Assembly: GCA_022578605.1 (NCBI GenBank)
Contig: MU394056.1
Location: 744,001-808,000, forward strand
Source: Camillea tinctor
Taxonomy: Eukaryota > Ascomycota > Sordariomycetes > Xylariales > Xylariaceae
Reading direction: 5' to 3'
Length of the DNA stretch: 64,000 nt
A program made the translations under genes and the position numbers. The notes beneath the pieces were generated by a model. That model was given only the letters and a program-made list of their open reading frames with translations. It searched no databases and had not been told where the DNA came from. Below are positions 1 to 10,308 of the stretch, in pieces. The stretch's first letter is position 1, and the number at the start of each line of letters is the position of its first letter.

Positions 1-1268
1 TAGCATCACATACTATTATCGAGCCACTTTCACATGCTGTAGTCAGATCTTTGCTCACTTGTGCGATTGTTCAAGTAATACTTGGCTAGTCAGGCTAAGA
101 TATCTACCCCTATATACTGCTGTTAAGGGGGGAATAGCAGTACCAAGTTAACAGGATAATACACTATTCGCTCTTGAAAACCCCCCATATACTCCATTGC
201 TGAATCCAGAATTGTGACACTAAGGAGTCCGGAGGTTCGGATCCGGAATTCAACGTCTACCGGACGACATTTCCGGACAGGTTCCGAAGTCTCTCCGGAG
301 TCTTGATTGAGTTGTCACAACTGTCCTTACAAGCTCATATTTCCCCCTTTTCTTAGTATACCGTTATAGCACACGAAAATGAAGTCAAAGGATCTACGTT
401 GTCACTCTAAGGGGCACCTATCTTCTAATAAACTCTTGGCCAGATAGTTGTAGAGTGTATTCATTTCATTTTTGTGTATAAGTGTGTATGCTCTTTTCAT
501 CTTATAATATTACACTGAAGGGTTTTCAGCCCCCCCTGGAGCATAGCTTTGGATCTATCCCTACCAATAATCCTTTCTTTTACATGTATGATGATGATGA
601 AGCCATCATAAGTTTCTCTGCTGAGGACATGACCTGTGGTATATAAGAGGGGTGGTCACAACTGGTATGCCTGCAACCATAGACTGACTGACTATAAACA
701 GTCCCTCATGACCAAGATGCTCGCCCTGTGAGGGTCTTCAGTATGGCCTATATGTTGGCCATATGGCATGAAGCTGTAACCCACCCCATCTCATCCCAAC
801 CCCACATCGTGGGGTGTAGTTGGCGATGTAGTCGCCAACCACCCGCAGCAGATGTAGCCCGTACCTGGGTACATACCACGAGCCGCGGCTCGAGCCTCGC
901 GGAACAGCAACCAAACCTCGTTAGGAAATAGAAGCTATACACAGCCGCAGCACACGCTTTTTGTTTGTTTTCTTTTTCAAAATTAATGGCAGATGGTTCG
1001 CATCTTCTTTCCCAGTGATTCTTCTCTCTCTTTTTTTTTTCTCCCACCAGACTGGAAGAAGCACTTGCCCACCTACTGGAGTTCAACCGCATCACCACAT
1101 CCCGCTCGTTCTTTTCCATTTCTTTACAAGAAATTCATTCGTTCCCAGCTCTTGGTTCATTCATTCATTTCCCCTCTTTCATATCTTCTCGTCTTCCAGC
1201 ACGACCTGTGCAGAACCGTCTACCTCTGAGAACACACCCTCTGCTGTTCATCCTTGACATCAACGACC
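1..1268. other. Intergenic left flank, no gene seen
   Basis: No open frame here looks coding on either strand. Visible structure: a cluster of TCCGGA-like palindromes at 228-299 (see findings), a TATA-like TATATAAG near 640-647, and a CT-rich stretch from about 1010 to 1200 directly before the first gene, as is common in filamentous fungal promoters. The frames at 728-1257 have no family resemblance and lack start context; I treat them as chance. Confidence 0.6.
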
Positions 1269-1862
1269 ATGCCAGGCGAACACAAGCGCTGGACGGATCA
1301 TGCAGTAGCAGCACTGCTATTCATCCTCCGCACCGCTAGGGTTGCGGTGATTGATGAACATTCCGGAAGACCTATCCGGGTCTATGACTGGGGATGTGTT
1401 TTCCATATGATGCAGGTTCTCGGACATAATGAGCACACTTTGTTTGCTATGCAGTATGTTCCTGTGAAGCGTTTCTAGCCTGTTCATATCCCTTATGGGA
1501 AGACCAGCAGCTAACAAGATGACTTTACCAGGACAAAGCTCAGTGTCCTGAGACGTGGAACCGATGCTGACTTCCAAGCGTGGCGAAGAATGGGAGACAA
1601 TTACACTACCCACTATGCGCATTGCCTTCAATACTATCATGCTTTTGGGTATTCTATGTACCAAGCCCAGGCTGCTCAGGCCAATCAACAGGAGCAGTTC
1701 TACCAGGATGAGCAGTTCTACCCGAATGAGCAGTTCTACCCGAATGAGCAGTTCTACCAGGATGAGCAGTTCTACCAGGATGAGCAGTTCTACCCGAATG
1801 AGCAATTCTACCAGGATGAGCAGTTCAACCAGAATGAGCAGTTCGGCCAGTGCTGGCAGTAA
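1269..1862 (+). CDS. Orphan protein with C-terminal EQFY(Q/P)(D/N) hexapeptide repeats
   Basis: Two exons, 1269-1453 and 1532-1862, give 171 aa. The intron starts GTATGT, has a GCTAAC branch site and ends CCAG; joining restores one frame across a codon. Residues 1-60 contain a conserved-looking Trp/His-rich start (MPGEHKRWTDHAV) and the segment VYDWGCVFHMMQVLGHNEHT. From about residue 105 the chain becomes Gln/Tyr/Asn-rich, then runs nine near-perfect six-residue repeats (EQFYQD/EQFYPN, last two degenerate) ending GQCWQ. There is no signal peptide and no transmembrane segment. I do not recognise the family. The tail resembles prion-like low-complexity domains, which is inference only. The repeat is an 18-bp minisatellite, so copy number probably varies between strains. 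A perfect hairpin lies just 3' of the stop. Confidence 0.6.
1695..1850 (+). repeat. 18-bp coding minisatellite
   Basis: Nine tandem units of the type GAGCAGTTCTACCAGGAT or GAGCAGTTCTACCCGAAT encode the hexapeptide repeat of the orphan gene. Two unit types (Q-D and P-N) alternate irregularly, and the last two units are diverged. Since 18 is a multiple of three, all six frames stay open, which explains the long spurious frames over this spot. Confidence 0.9.
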
Positions 1863-1893
1863 TAGGGCTTTATCGGCCTTATCGTAGGTGGGC

Positions 1894-1946
1894 GGTGTTA
1901 CCACTGTTACCACTGTTATGGTGACAGTGGTAACAGTGGTAACACC
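1894..1946. repeat. Perfect 23-bp inverted repeat (hairpin) 3' of the orphan gene
   Basis: Arms at 1894-1916 and 1924-1946 are exactly complementary, with a 7-nt loop TATGGTG. Each arm is itself built from a repeated GTTACCACT motif. It lies 31 nt after the stop of the upstream gene and about 150 nt before EAF6, so it may be in the 3' UTR of the former. Confidence 0.9.
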
Positions 1947-2097
1947 ACTAGCCAACCTAAAGCTTTCTTTTCCTCACCAACCTGACCACTTTGTTTTTTT
2001 CTTTGCTTTTCTTTTTCTAAGACTCAAGACCACTGCAACCACACCACCCTTCCCCTCCCTCAAACCACCAACAACTTGCAATATCATAATAATCACA

Positions 2098-2830
2098 ATG
2101 GCCGAAAATGTTCAACCAGCCACTGCCTCTGCAGACCAACCTGGTTTGGCTCACTATGAGAGCCAGCGACAGCACCTGAAGGAGCTGCTGCATAGCCGGA
2201 AGGTCATAGAGCGTCAGCTGGTAAGTTTTTCTTCTTTCCATCTTCAATCCAATTTCCATTGCTAATCACACGCGACACGGCAACAGGCTTTGCAGGAACA
2301 GTCAATCTTCCAAAAGGAAACCGAATATCTCGAGAACACACCTCTGGGCAACATAATTACGGGCTTCGACGGTTACATCAAGGGTGGCACCAGTGCTGCC
2401 GCGCAGCGAAAGCGCACGGGATTGATTGATCAGAACCGTGTGTTTTCCCGATCGTCGATTTCGTATAATGCCCTCAACGTACGTGTACACACACCAAGAC
2501 CCCAAGACCCCAAGACCCTGAGATACGTAGACGCGCGCGCCATATTTACACTAACACGAATATTTACACTAACACGAGCTTGGTTTACAGCCCGAGAATA
2601 GCGAAGCTACTTCTTCCACCTCGACCCCTGCTGCTCCGACACCAATCTCGACTTCTTTCGCCAACAAGGACAAGGACGGCGGATCCAACCAACCAACGCC
2701 AACCTCTGCGACCGACAAGAAGGCTCCTAAGAAGAAGAAGCAGAAGAAGGATCTCGATGCGGAGGACAGCGAGACGGATTCTCGGGAGGTGAAAAAGGTG
2801 CGGACTCATTTTAGCGCGTCGCGGAAATGA
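2098..2830 (+). CDS. EAF6: Eaf6, subunit of the NuA4/NuA3 histone acetyltransferase complexes
   Basis: Three exons, 2098-2220, 2287-2478 and 2591-2830, give 184 aa. Introns start GTAAGT and GTACGT and end CAG. The first exon encodes a coiled coil (HYESQRQHLKELLHSRKVIERQL). The second gives the Eaf6/NuA4 signature: EQSIFQKETEYLENTPLGN, then NIITGFDGYIKG and NRVFSRSSISYN. The tail is disordered, with a Lys cluster (KKAPKKKKQKK). Eaf6 is a small scaffold that contacts Epl1/Esa1 in NuA4 and also sits in NuA3; it acts in the nucleus. Length and motif order fit the family. The start ATG follows a long CT/AC-rich leader. Identity is firm from family knowledge; complex membership here is inferred. 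Confidence 0.95.
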
Positions 2831-3023
2831 TGTCTCTCTCTCTCGCGTGCCTCTTGGGTTTCTATTTGGAGCTTCATGGTCTTCACGTTTTCATTTTCTG
2901 GCAAATTTCCTAGTGTTTTTGTTTTCTTTTCGTACGTCACAAATCCGTTGGTCAGAGGGGGGAGGGGAGTCTAGGTCTTCTTTTCGGTTTCTACACACTT
3001 CACTTCTTAATTGGTATTTGCGA

Positions 3024-3082
3024 CTACGACACTCTCCAGAGGCTTCTACCTACAAGTAGAAGCTCTTTGGAGAGTGTCGTAG
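3024..3082. repeat. Long imperfect hairpin 3' of EAF6
   Basis: The 15-nt arm CTACGACACTCTCCA at 3024-3038 pairs perfectly with 3068-3082. The stem then continues through a one-base bulge and a CTTCTA/TAGAAG segment to a small loop (about 26 bp of stem in all). It lies some 190 nt after the EAF6 stop. Confidence 0.85.
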
Positions 3083-3413
3083 CCTCAATGCCGTGTTTGA
3101 GATACCCGTTTTGTTTTTTTCTCCTACATAGGCACATTAGACAGGTCAGGTCAGGTCAGGTTGGGTCACTGAGGAATACTAGTCACACACACACCGTCTC
3201 TCTGAATTCTACTGGTGAATGCAATCTGACTATATACACTAAACACCATGCTCGAGGTACGCATGTATTTGCAGTAGAGCATCAGGAGATACTATATACG
3301 TCTTCAGTAAGCTAGGTACATATTTTAGGTTTTGTACCTACCTAGGTTACCTCATATATGTACGCTGACATGACCTTAAAAGCTCCATACAGGGGGGTTC
3401 GATGCAAGGGGGG

Positions 3414-3422
3414 TATAAATAG
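3414..3422 (+). promoter_or_regulatory. TATA-like box upstream of the S9 peptidase
   Basis: TATAAATAG after a GGGGGG stretch, about 340 nt before the ATG. It is the clearest TATA-type element near a gene start in the window; usage is not demonstrated. Confidence 0.35.
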
Positions 3423-3761
3423 TTCCACTGCGGGGTGTTAGCGGGTGATCCGACGGGCTTGAGCTAGAGCTACCTCTATGGACCTTTATCGATTGACTTG
3501 TCCCTACCTCGGAGGCCGGAATTTCGTGATCAACTACTTAATGTACATACCCGTCTACTTAACCTGCCAGCTGCATACTAGTACCTAACCTAGGTCGGTA
3601 GTATACTTTTACTACTACCTAGTGCATGCCTACTAAGGTATTTAATCCAAGTTTAATCAAGTAGTAGTACATATTAATACTCCTTCCATCCTACTACTTA
3701 CACCTTCAATTGTTAGACATTTCATCTCACACTCACTAACCACCGCCTCATAAATTCAACC

Positions 3762-6243
3762 ATGACTATCATCACTTCCAAATTCACCCCCGAGGTCCTC
3801 CTCTCAGCCCCGCGCCGAAGTGCTGGTGTTCCCAACCGCACTGGCAAGCTTGCTTTGTATACAGGTACCACCTACCAACCCCCTCTCCCAAGTTATCCCA
3901 GTAGCACTGCATTGAATCCTGTGCTGTATCATGTGTGAACTAACACGCCGTAGTCTCTCAATACTCCTTCGACACACACTCCAGGACCTATTCCATCAGG
4001 GCCCTTGACATTGCCACTGGTCATACTACACTACTATATGACAACCCCTCCTATACCGAGCCAACTTGGATAAACGACAGCGAATTTGTCTTCATTAAGA
4101 CTGAGGACTCGGCTTCGAGCCTCCTAGTGGGCGATGCCTCCAAGCCAGGATCGGCGTGAGTGATTATTATCATCGGATTTGTGACGAATCCCGTGGCTAG
4201 TTGTGTGTGGTCGCTGACATATAACCCGATTTGTTTACATTCTAGCCCGTACGAGATTGGCAACTTCAGGGGTACGATATCCAACCTAAAGGCAAAGGAC
4301 ATCGGCAATGACACCGTTGCCATCGCCTGCACTGCACCCACCACTGCCTCGGGAAAGATGTACGACGCCTCTAGCGAGAAGAAGCCACTCTCCACTGGGA
4401 GGGTGTACTCCAAGCTGTTCGTACGCCATTGGGACACCTACGTCACAAAGCAGAAGAGTGCCGTGTTCTATGGAGCTCTCAAGAAAGAGAATGGGAACTA
4501 CAAGCTCCAGGGTAAAGGTCTAGTGAATGCCTTAGCTAATACTAAGTTTGAATGTCCCGTCCCTACCTTTGGTGGTGCCGAGGACTTCGACGTTGGCAAA
4601 AAGGGGCTGGTATTTCTATCGAAAGATCCGGAACTAAACCCGGCGCTGTGGACGAAGACAGACTTGTACTATGTGCCACTAGAGACTTTCACAGAAGAGG
4701 AGCCGCCGTTCCCTCAAGTCGTCAAGACGGGCGTCCTACAGGGATATACGGGCAACCCTGTGTTTTCGCACGATGGGACCAAAGTCGCGTTCAAGAGGAT
4801 GCGGCACAGACAGTACGAGTCGGACAAGTGGCGGTTAATGCTTCTGCCCAACGTCGATGATTTGAGCAATGTACAGGAGTTCTACAAGACAGATGACGAT
4901 GAGGGTGCCTGGGATCTACGACCAGAATCGATCGCCTGGAGCAACGACGACAAGGAACTCTATGTATCAGCCGAGAAAGAGGGACGCCAGCTCCTATTCA
5001 AGCTCCCTTCGACGCCCTTGGATGCCAAGGAGTTGCCACAGCCACTCACTAAGGAAGGTACCGCGGGCAACTTCTTTAATCTGGCAGATGATGACTCCCG
5101 TCTATTCCTAACATCCAACTCTTTGATTGACAGCTCGTCCTTCTCAATCGTCGACCCGGGCGCCGAGACGGTAACCCTAGTCTCATCTCCCTCTAAGGAA
5201 GGTAAATCCTTCGGCCTGTCGCGGAGCCAGATCGACGAGTTTTGGTTCAAGGGGGCCGGCGACTACAAGTGCCACGCACTTGTGGTGAAGCCATCCGGCT
5301 TCGACCCCCAAAAGAAATACCCCCTAGCTATGCTAATACACGGCGGGCCCCAGGGTGCTTGGGGTGATTCCTGGAGTACGCGTTGGAACCCGGCCGTGTT
5401 CGCTGAGCAGGGCTATGTCGCCGTGATGCCCAATCCCACGGGTAGCACAGGCTACGGCCAGGGGTTTACCGATGGTATCAAGGAGCAGTGGGGCGGTCGC
5501 CCCTATAACGACCTCGTCAACTGCTTCGAACACATCGAGGACAACTTCCCCTATATCGATGCCAAGAACGCCGTTGCCCTAGGTGCCTCGTACGGAGGCT
5601 ATATGATCAGTATGTTTCCGATCCATGCCCCCTTATTCTTTTACAACTTTATACTAAACACATTCCCTCAAATAAACAGACTGGATCCAGGGCCACCCTC
5701 TCGGTCGGCGGTTCAAGGCTCTCGTGTGCCACGACGGCATCTTCAGCACCATGAGCGACTGGGCCACCGAGGAGCTCTTCTTCACCATGCACGACATGGG
5801 GGGCCCGCTGTGGGAGAACCGCGAGGGCTACGCGCGCTGGGACCCGGCCGCTTGGGTCGGCGAGTGGGCCACCCCCCAGCTCATCGTCCATAGCGAGCTC
5901 GACTACCGCCTGCCCATCTCGGAGGGCCTCGCCGCCTTCAACGCCCTCCAGACTCGTGGCGTGCCCAGCCGCTTCCTCATGTTCCCCGATGAGAACCACG
6001 TGAGCCTTTCTTTTTTCTTTTTTTTCCCGACTTACTTGCACCCCCGCCCCTTTACGTATCCACATATTCAACATTATTTTTGTAAAAGAAGCCAACTCAC
6101 TAACATATTTCTCTTCACAGTGGGTGCTGAAACCGGAGAACTCGCTCGTCTGGCACAAGGAGGTCCTTGGTTGGATCAATAAGTGGACAGGCTTGGATAC
6201 GACGGGACTGGTAGACGAGACGAGGGATCTGAGCCTTAGATAA
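3762..6243 (+). CDS. Dipeptidyl-peptidase V-like serine peptidase (S9 family), no signal peptide
   Basis: Five exons (3762-3864, 3954-4155, 4246-5609, 5680-5999, 6121-6243) give 703 aa. The N-terminal half is a seven-bladed-propeller-type region beginning [15 protein letters not shown] and [10 protein letters not shown], typical of secreted fungal DPP V. The C-terminal alpha/beta-hydrolase domain has the nucleophile motif GASYGG (Ser550), then NWIQGHPLG and LVCHDGIF, Asp631 in HSELDYRLP, and His663 in FPDENH just before WVLKPENS. The catalytic triad is complete, so the enzyme should cleave N-terminal X-Ala or similar dipeptides. Unlike classical DPP V, the protein starts almost at the propeller: residues 1-7 carry no hydrophobic leader, so a cytosolic location is inferred. 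Each exon junction preserves frame. Confidence 0.93.
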
Positions 6244-6827
6244 GAGGGAGGGGAATGGTATGGTATAAACGCAAAATAAAAAGGGAAGAAATACGAGAGG
6301 ATATGTTTTGAATTGCATTTTTTAAGAGTGGGTTAGGTTATAGGGAAGGGGTTCAACCAAGATTATTTCTTGTTTTGGCCCCTTTACTTGCCTTTCTACC
6401 TGCTTACGCCTTGGGATGATACGGACAGCAATAAGTAGGCGACCTCCTTATTTGGTAGAGAAATTGAATGATATATATGAGAATACACATACAATAAAAA
6501 AAAAGCTGAACCTACCCTCAATCATCTCCATTAGCATTCTGTCTCTTTTTCTCCTAGTTTCATTATCTTTTCCCTATTGTCTCTTTTTCTACTCTTTGAC
6601 TTTTGATGTTGCTTTCTTTTTTTTATATCTATACCCCCTGATCCCAACCCATTATCTATAAGCAAAAGAAGCGAAATGTCGACGGTGCTTCGAGGAGAAG
6701 GTGATAATCGTTTTTAGGCCATATGCGTTGAATGTCACTAGATCAAGACACTTCCTCCCCTCCCTTTGTACCAATAGACTAACCCGACCTAGTCCATGGT
6801 TTGAAACTCTCTGCGTTAGATCAGACA
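6244..6827. other. 3' intergenic region between convergent genes
   Basis: This stretch lies between the 3' ends of the S9 peptidase (plus) and the coiled-coil protein (minus). It is AT-rich, with pyrimidine tracts at about 6530-6640 and an ACAATAAAAAAAAAGC stretch near 6490-6505. No gene, RNA or repeat element is recognisable. Confidence 0.55.
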
Positions 6828-8084
6828 TTATTTATTTGCCTTCCGCCGTTTACTCCGCCTCGGCGCTTGCTCTTTCGTCTCAGGATCCCGTTTAGGTTGC
6901 GACTGTGACTGCGACTGTGATTGCGGGGGCGAGGCCGGTGTCCAGACGGCGATAGCATCCTGCAGCTCGCGCATGTCGAGGTTCTGCACCATCTCCTCGA
7001 CCTGGTCCCACGACGAGGAGGAGGAGGAGGGTAGTCGGGTTTGCACGAACGAAGCGGCGGCCGCGTCCAGGTTCTTCAGGAAGTACCGCACGAAGCTGGC
7101 CTCGCTGCGCGGGGCCCGCGCCCGGTACGACTTGCGGTACCGGCAGAACGTCTTCCAGAACTTGACCACCTCGGGAGCGACGGGTTGCTGCTGGGCTCGG
7201 CTGCTGGTACTCGCGCTCGTGGGGGTGGGGGTGGCGGTGGGTGAGGATATGGGGGCGGTGGCAGGAGTGGTAGGTGTGGACGTGGGAGCAGGCGTTAGAG
7301 TGGGCGTTGGACTTGGAGTAGGGCTAGCTGCGGGTTTGTTTACCTGCGCCTCCCCGGCCCTATCGTCGGCTTCTATGGAATTGGCGGCTAGTTTCTGAAG
7401 GAAGTCGAGAAACGCGGCCTGTTTGAGTGAGAGCTGCTCAAAGAACTGGCTCGACTGTTCCTGTTGGCGCATGATTCCTTGCAGCGTCTCTTGTTGCTGT
7501 TTCTGGCCGTCTGTTGGCGTCTGGCTGAGCTCCTTGCGCAGACGGTCTGTCTCAGACTTCATGTCCTCGAGGGCAGCCCTCAACTTCTCAATCTCCTCTT
7601 TCTGTGGCGTAATCCGCCCGAATTCGAGGTCCTCGATCTTTTTACGCATCCTATCGAAATCCTGCTGGTAGTCGTTGATTGTCCGAGTTACAAACTCAAT
7701 GTCTTCACCTAGTTTGGTGTTCTGTGTGGTTTGTTGCGAGTAAAAACTGTTGACCTTCTCGCTGAGTGCTCCCAGTTTGTCTCCGTGAGTCTGGGCTAGT
7801 CCCCCCGACTCTGATATGAGAAGACGGAGGCCTTCTATATCTTTGCGAAGTTCCTCCTGCTTCTCAGCAAAGTCCTGGCGATAGTTGCCCTGGGCAGCAC
7901 AGTTATCTCGAATCTTCTGGATCTCCCCATCAATGCGCTCCAAATCTTTCTGGGTGCTATGCACATTATAGACTAGGAGGGCCTGGATGATTGATGATGC
8001 TTTAATGCGGTTTTCTGGTTCTTGGAGCATAGCATTGAGCTTTGCAGCTCTAGCAAGCTTTTGACTCTCCTCATTCGAACCCAT
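6828..8084 (-). CDS. Hypothetical coiled-coil protein with basic C-terminus
   Basis: A single exon of 418 aa; the ATG sits in good context (ACCATGG). Residues 1-70 are helical (KLARAAKLNAMLQEPENRIKA). Residues about 50-240 are a long heptad-rich coiled coil with repeated E/K/L/Q. Residues about 255-310 are a Pro/Thr/Ser/Ala linker with many TPTPTP-like steps. A compact segment follows (VVKFWKTFCRYRKSYRARAP, then VRYFLKNLD). The C-terminus has an SQSQSQSQ run and ends with a likely bipartite nuclear signal, RRSKRRKANK. I do not recognise the family. The layout suggests a nuclear structural or adaptor protein, but that is inference. It is convergent with the S9 peptidase. Confidence 0.75.
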   Translation of the reverse strand: MGSNEESQKLARAAKLNAMLQEPENRIKASSIIQALLVYNVHSTQKDLERIDGEIQKIRDNCAAQGNYRQDFAEKQEELRKDIEGLRLLISESGGLAQTHGDKLGALSEKVNSFYSQQTTQNTKLGEDIEFVTRTINDYQQDFDRMRKKIEDLEFGRITPQKEEIEKLRAALEDMKSETDRLRKELSQTPTDGQKQQQETLQGIMRQQEQSSQFFEQLSLKQAAFLDFLQKLAANSIEADDRAGEAQVNKPAASPTPSPTPTLTPAPTSTPTTPATAPISSPTATPTPTSASTSSRAQQQPVAPEVVKFWKTFCRYRKSYRARAPRSEASFVRYFLKNLDAAAASFVQTRLPSSSSSSWDQVEEMVQNLDMRELQDAIAVWTPASPPQSQSQSQSQPKRDPETKEQAPRRSKRRKANK

Positions 8085-8837
8085 GGTTTCTGGATAGGGG
8101 GTAGAGATGTTGTATGCAGAAAGCAGATTAAGCTAGGGGAGGGGTGGAAGGGGAGAACTAGTTAGAAAGGGGGGAGGGAAGAAGAACATGTGCATCGAAT
8201 GGTGCCGTAGCACATAAGGAGTTACTCCTTCCATTTATCTAGGTTATTCAGCTTAGCATACTTCCTATTACATCAGGTAGCTTTTAAGAGGAAGGTACGT
8301 CTTAAAGAGACTTGTGACATACATACCTTATGTGTATATACATAACCCTGTACCTCTTCCATGGTGTGTACCCATACCAGGTACCTAGGAGGTAGGTTTT
8401 TTTATATATTCTGCCAAGTCACAACCACAGATAAAAAAAAAAGAAGAGAATCACTGACAATCCTTTTAGGTCACGAAACTTTATTTAGGAAACTTGGTCT
8501 GACGACTTAGGTACAAACAACGTGGAAAAAAAAAAAAGCTAAGTGAGAAACCTGGCCAGCAAACGCCTGTTGCCAGGAAGCACGCACACAACACCCATGA
8601 GATTAGGTGCTAATACCTAGCTGCAAATGCCCAGATGCATCAAATACTTTTTTTACCGGCCACCGAAAGCTGTAGATTCCTCGTGCCAGCTAGCACAAAG
8701 CCCACCGCGTAGGCCAACGTACACAACCCCCCCTTGCCTATCTAGCCCCTCCAAAGCCCCCCTCCAGACGGATCGTGCCGAAAAGACGCTTGATGTATGC
8801 AAAGGATAGACAGGCAGTACCCAGAGATTATCTGTGC
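8085..8837. other. Intergenic: promoter of the coiled-coil gene and 3' flank of eIF4A
   Basis: No gene. It contains the promoter side of the minus-strand coiled-coil gene and the 3' flank of eIF4A. A GGTACCTAGGAGGTAGG copy of the recurrent motif occurs near 8380-8396, and homopurine A-runs near 8433 and 8525. Confidence 0.5.
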
Positions 8838-8940
8838 TTAGATGAGATCAGCAACGTTCATAGGCATCTCCTCGATCTGAGTGCTGTAGAACTGCTCGAT
8901 TTCTCTCATCATTCTAACATCATCTGCCGTAACAAAGTTG

Positions 8941-8972
<32 letters not shown>

Positions 8973-9221
8973 ACGACCGATACGGTGAATGTAGTTCTCC
9001 CGGTTAGCGGGCAGATCGTAGTTGATGACCAGCGAGACCTGCTGGACATCGATACCACGGGCGAGAAGGTCCGTGGCAATCAGGACACGAGAAGAGCCCG
9101 ATCGGAATTCCTTCATAATCAGGTCACGCTGAGCCTGGTCCATATCACCGTGCATGGCAGAGACGGTGAAGTCACGAGCGGTTAGCTTGTCGGTGAGCCA
9201 GTCAACCTTTCTGCGCGTGTT

Positions 9222-9262
<41 letters not shown>

Positions 9263-10308
9263 GATCGCAGAGGGTGTCGAGCTTCCACTCCTCCTTTTCC
9301 ACAGCAATGTAGAACTGCTTAATACCCTCAAGGGTAAGCTCATCCTTCTTGACGAGGATACGGACAGGGTCACGCATGAACTTGGTGGTAACCTCGAGGA
9401 CGTCCTGGGGCATGGTGGCGGACAGCAGCACAACCTGAGTAGACTGGGGTAGAAGCTGGAAGATGTCGTAGATTTGCTCGGTGAAACCACGCTGCAGTAG
9501 AGAGAGGGGTTAGTGCGGTTCTGATACAACAAACAATACAGTGCGGTAAAAACAGGGGCTTGCTCACCGAAAGCATTTCATCAGCCTCATCGAGGACAAA
9601 CATCTTCATGCCATCGGTCTTAAGGAAGCGGCGCTGAATCATGTCCTGCACACGACCAGGAGTGCCGACCACAACCTGGGGGCCGTCCTGGAGAGCCTTC
9701 ATGTCATCACGGACACTGGTACCGCCAATGCAGGCGTGGCACTCAATGTTCATGAAGTCACCGATAGCGACGACGACCTTCTGAATCTGCTGGGCCAGCT
9801 CACGAGTGGGAGCCAGAATCAGGGCCTGGCACTGCTTGACATTCGGGTCGATCTTCTGGAGAACGGAGATAGAGAAAGTAGCGGTCTTGCCAGTACCGGA
9901 CTGGGCCTGCGCAATGACATCGTGGCCTATCGCAAATAAGTATGGTATTCAGGGGAGGCAGCGAGGGCGCAAGCCGTAGGAAAGAATAGAGGAGAGCTTA
10001 CCCTTGATGACGGGCATGATCGCACGCTGCTGGATAGCAGAGGGGCGTTCGAAGCCATAAGCGTAGACACCTAAGCGACCGCATTGTTGTCAGTATACTA
10101 GATCCACTTTGCTGCGTTGTGTATGTGTATGTGTGTGTCTGTGTGGTGTGTGTGTGTGTGTGTATGTGTTTTTTTTTCTCTCATCGCGTATCATACCTCG
10201 AAGAAGTTCAGCCCTCAGGTTCATCTCATCGAAAGAGTCGACGGTCTCGTCATAGTTAGACTCGATCTGGGATTGCTCGATATCCTCGAGCCCCTTGTCG
10301 GTAGCCAT
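8838..10308 (-). CDS. TIF1: Translation initiation factor eIF4A, DEAD-box RNA helicase
   Basis: Four exons on the minus strand (10197-10308, 10002-10070, 9568-9926, 8838-9491) give 397 aa, the usual eIF4A length. Motifs in order: Q motif ([14 protein letters not shown]), Walker A AQSGTGKT (68-75), [32 protein letters not shown] (DEAD 173-176), [29 protein letters not shown] and [13 protein letters not shown], ending NVADLI. It unwinds 5' UTR structure as part of eIF4F in the cytoplasm. Intron 1 (10071-10196) carries a TG/CA microsatellite. The start is divergent from the F-box/JmjC gene, so the roughly 720-bp gap is probably a bidirectional promoter. Confidence 0.98.
10118..10169. repeat. TG-rich microsatellite inside eIF4A intron 1
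   Basis: Interrupted (TG)n with TATG and CTG variants, wholly within intron 1 of the minus-strand eIF4A gene, where it reads as CA repeats. Length polymorphism is expected. Confidence 0.9.

Larger units (their letters stand above)
2831..3761. other. Intergenic region EAF6 to the S9 peptidase gene
   Basis: No gene. It holds a long imperfect hairpin at 3024-3082, a GGTCA-type tandem (AGGTCAGGTC) near 3142-3165, copies of the CCTAGGT motif near 3340 and 3588, and a TATAAATAG box at 3414-3422. That box, about 340 nt upstream of the peptidase ATG, could be its core promoter. The rest shows nothing. Confidence 0.55.

Noticed and set aside
1317..1955. A 212-codon minus-strand frame over the orphan gene
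   Set aside because: It begins at a TTG, is antisense to the spliced gene, and is kept open by the 18-bp repeat and the hairpin sequence.
6001..6120. Read-through of the last S9 peptidase intron
   Set aside because: The frame stays open through the intron by chance, but the spliced join restores [11 protein letters not shown] with the catalytic His in family context.
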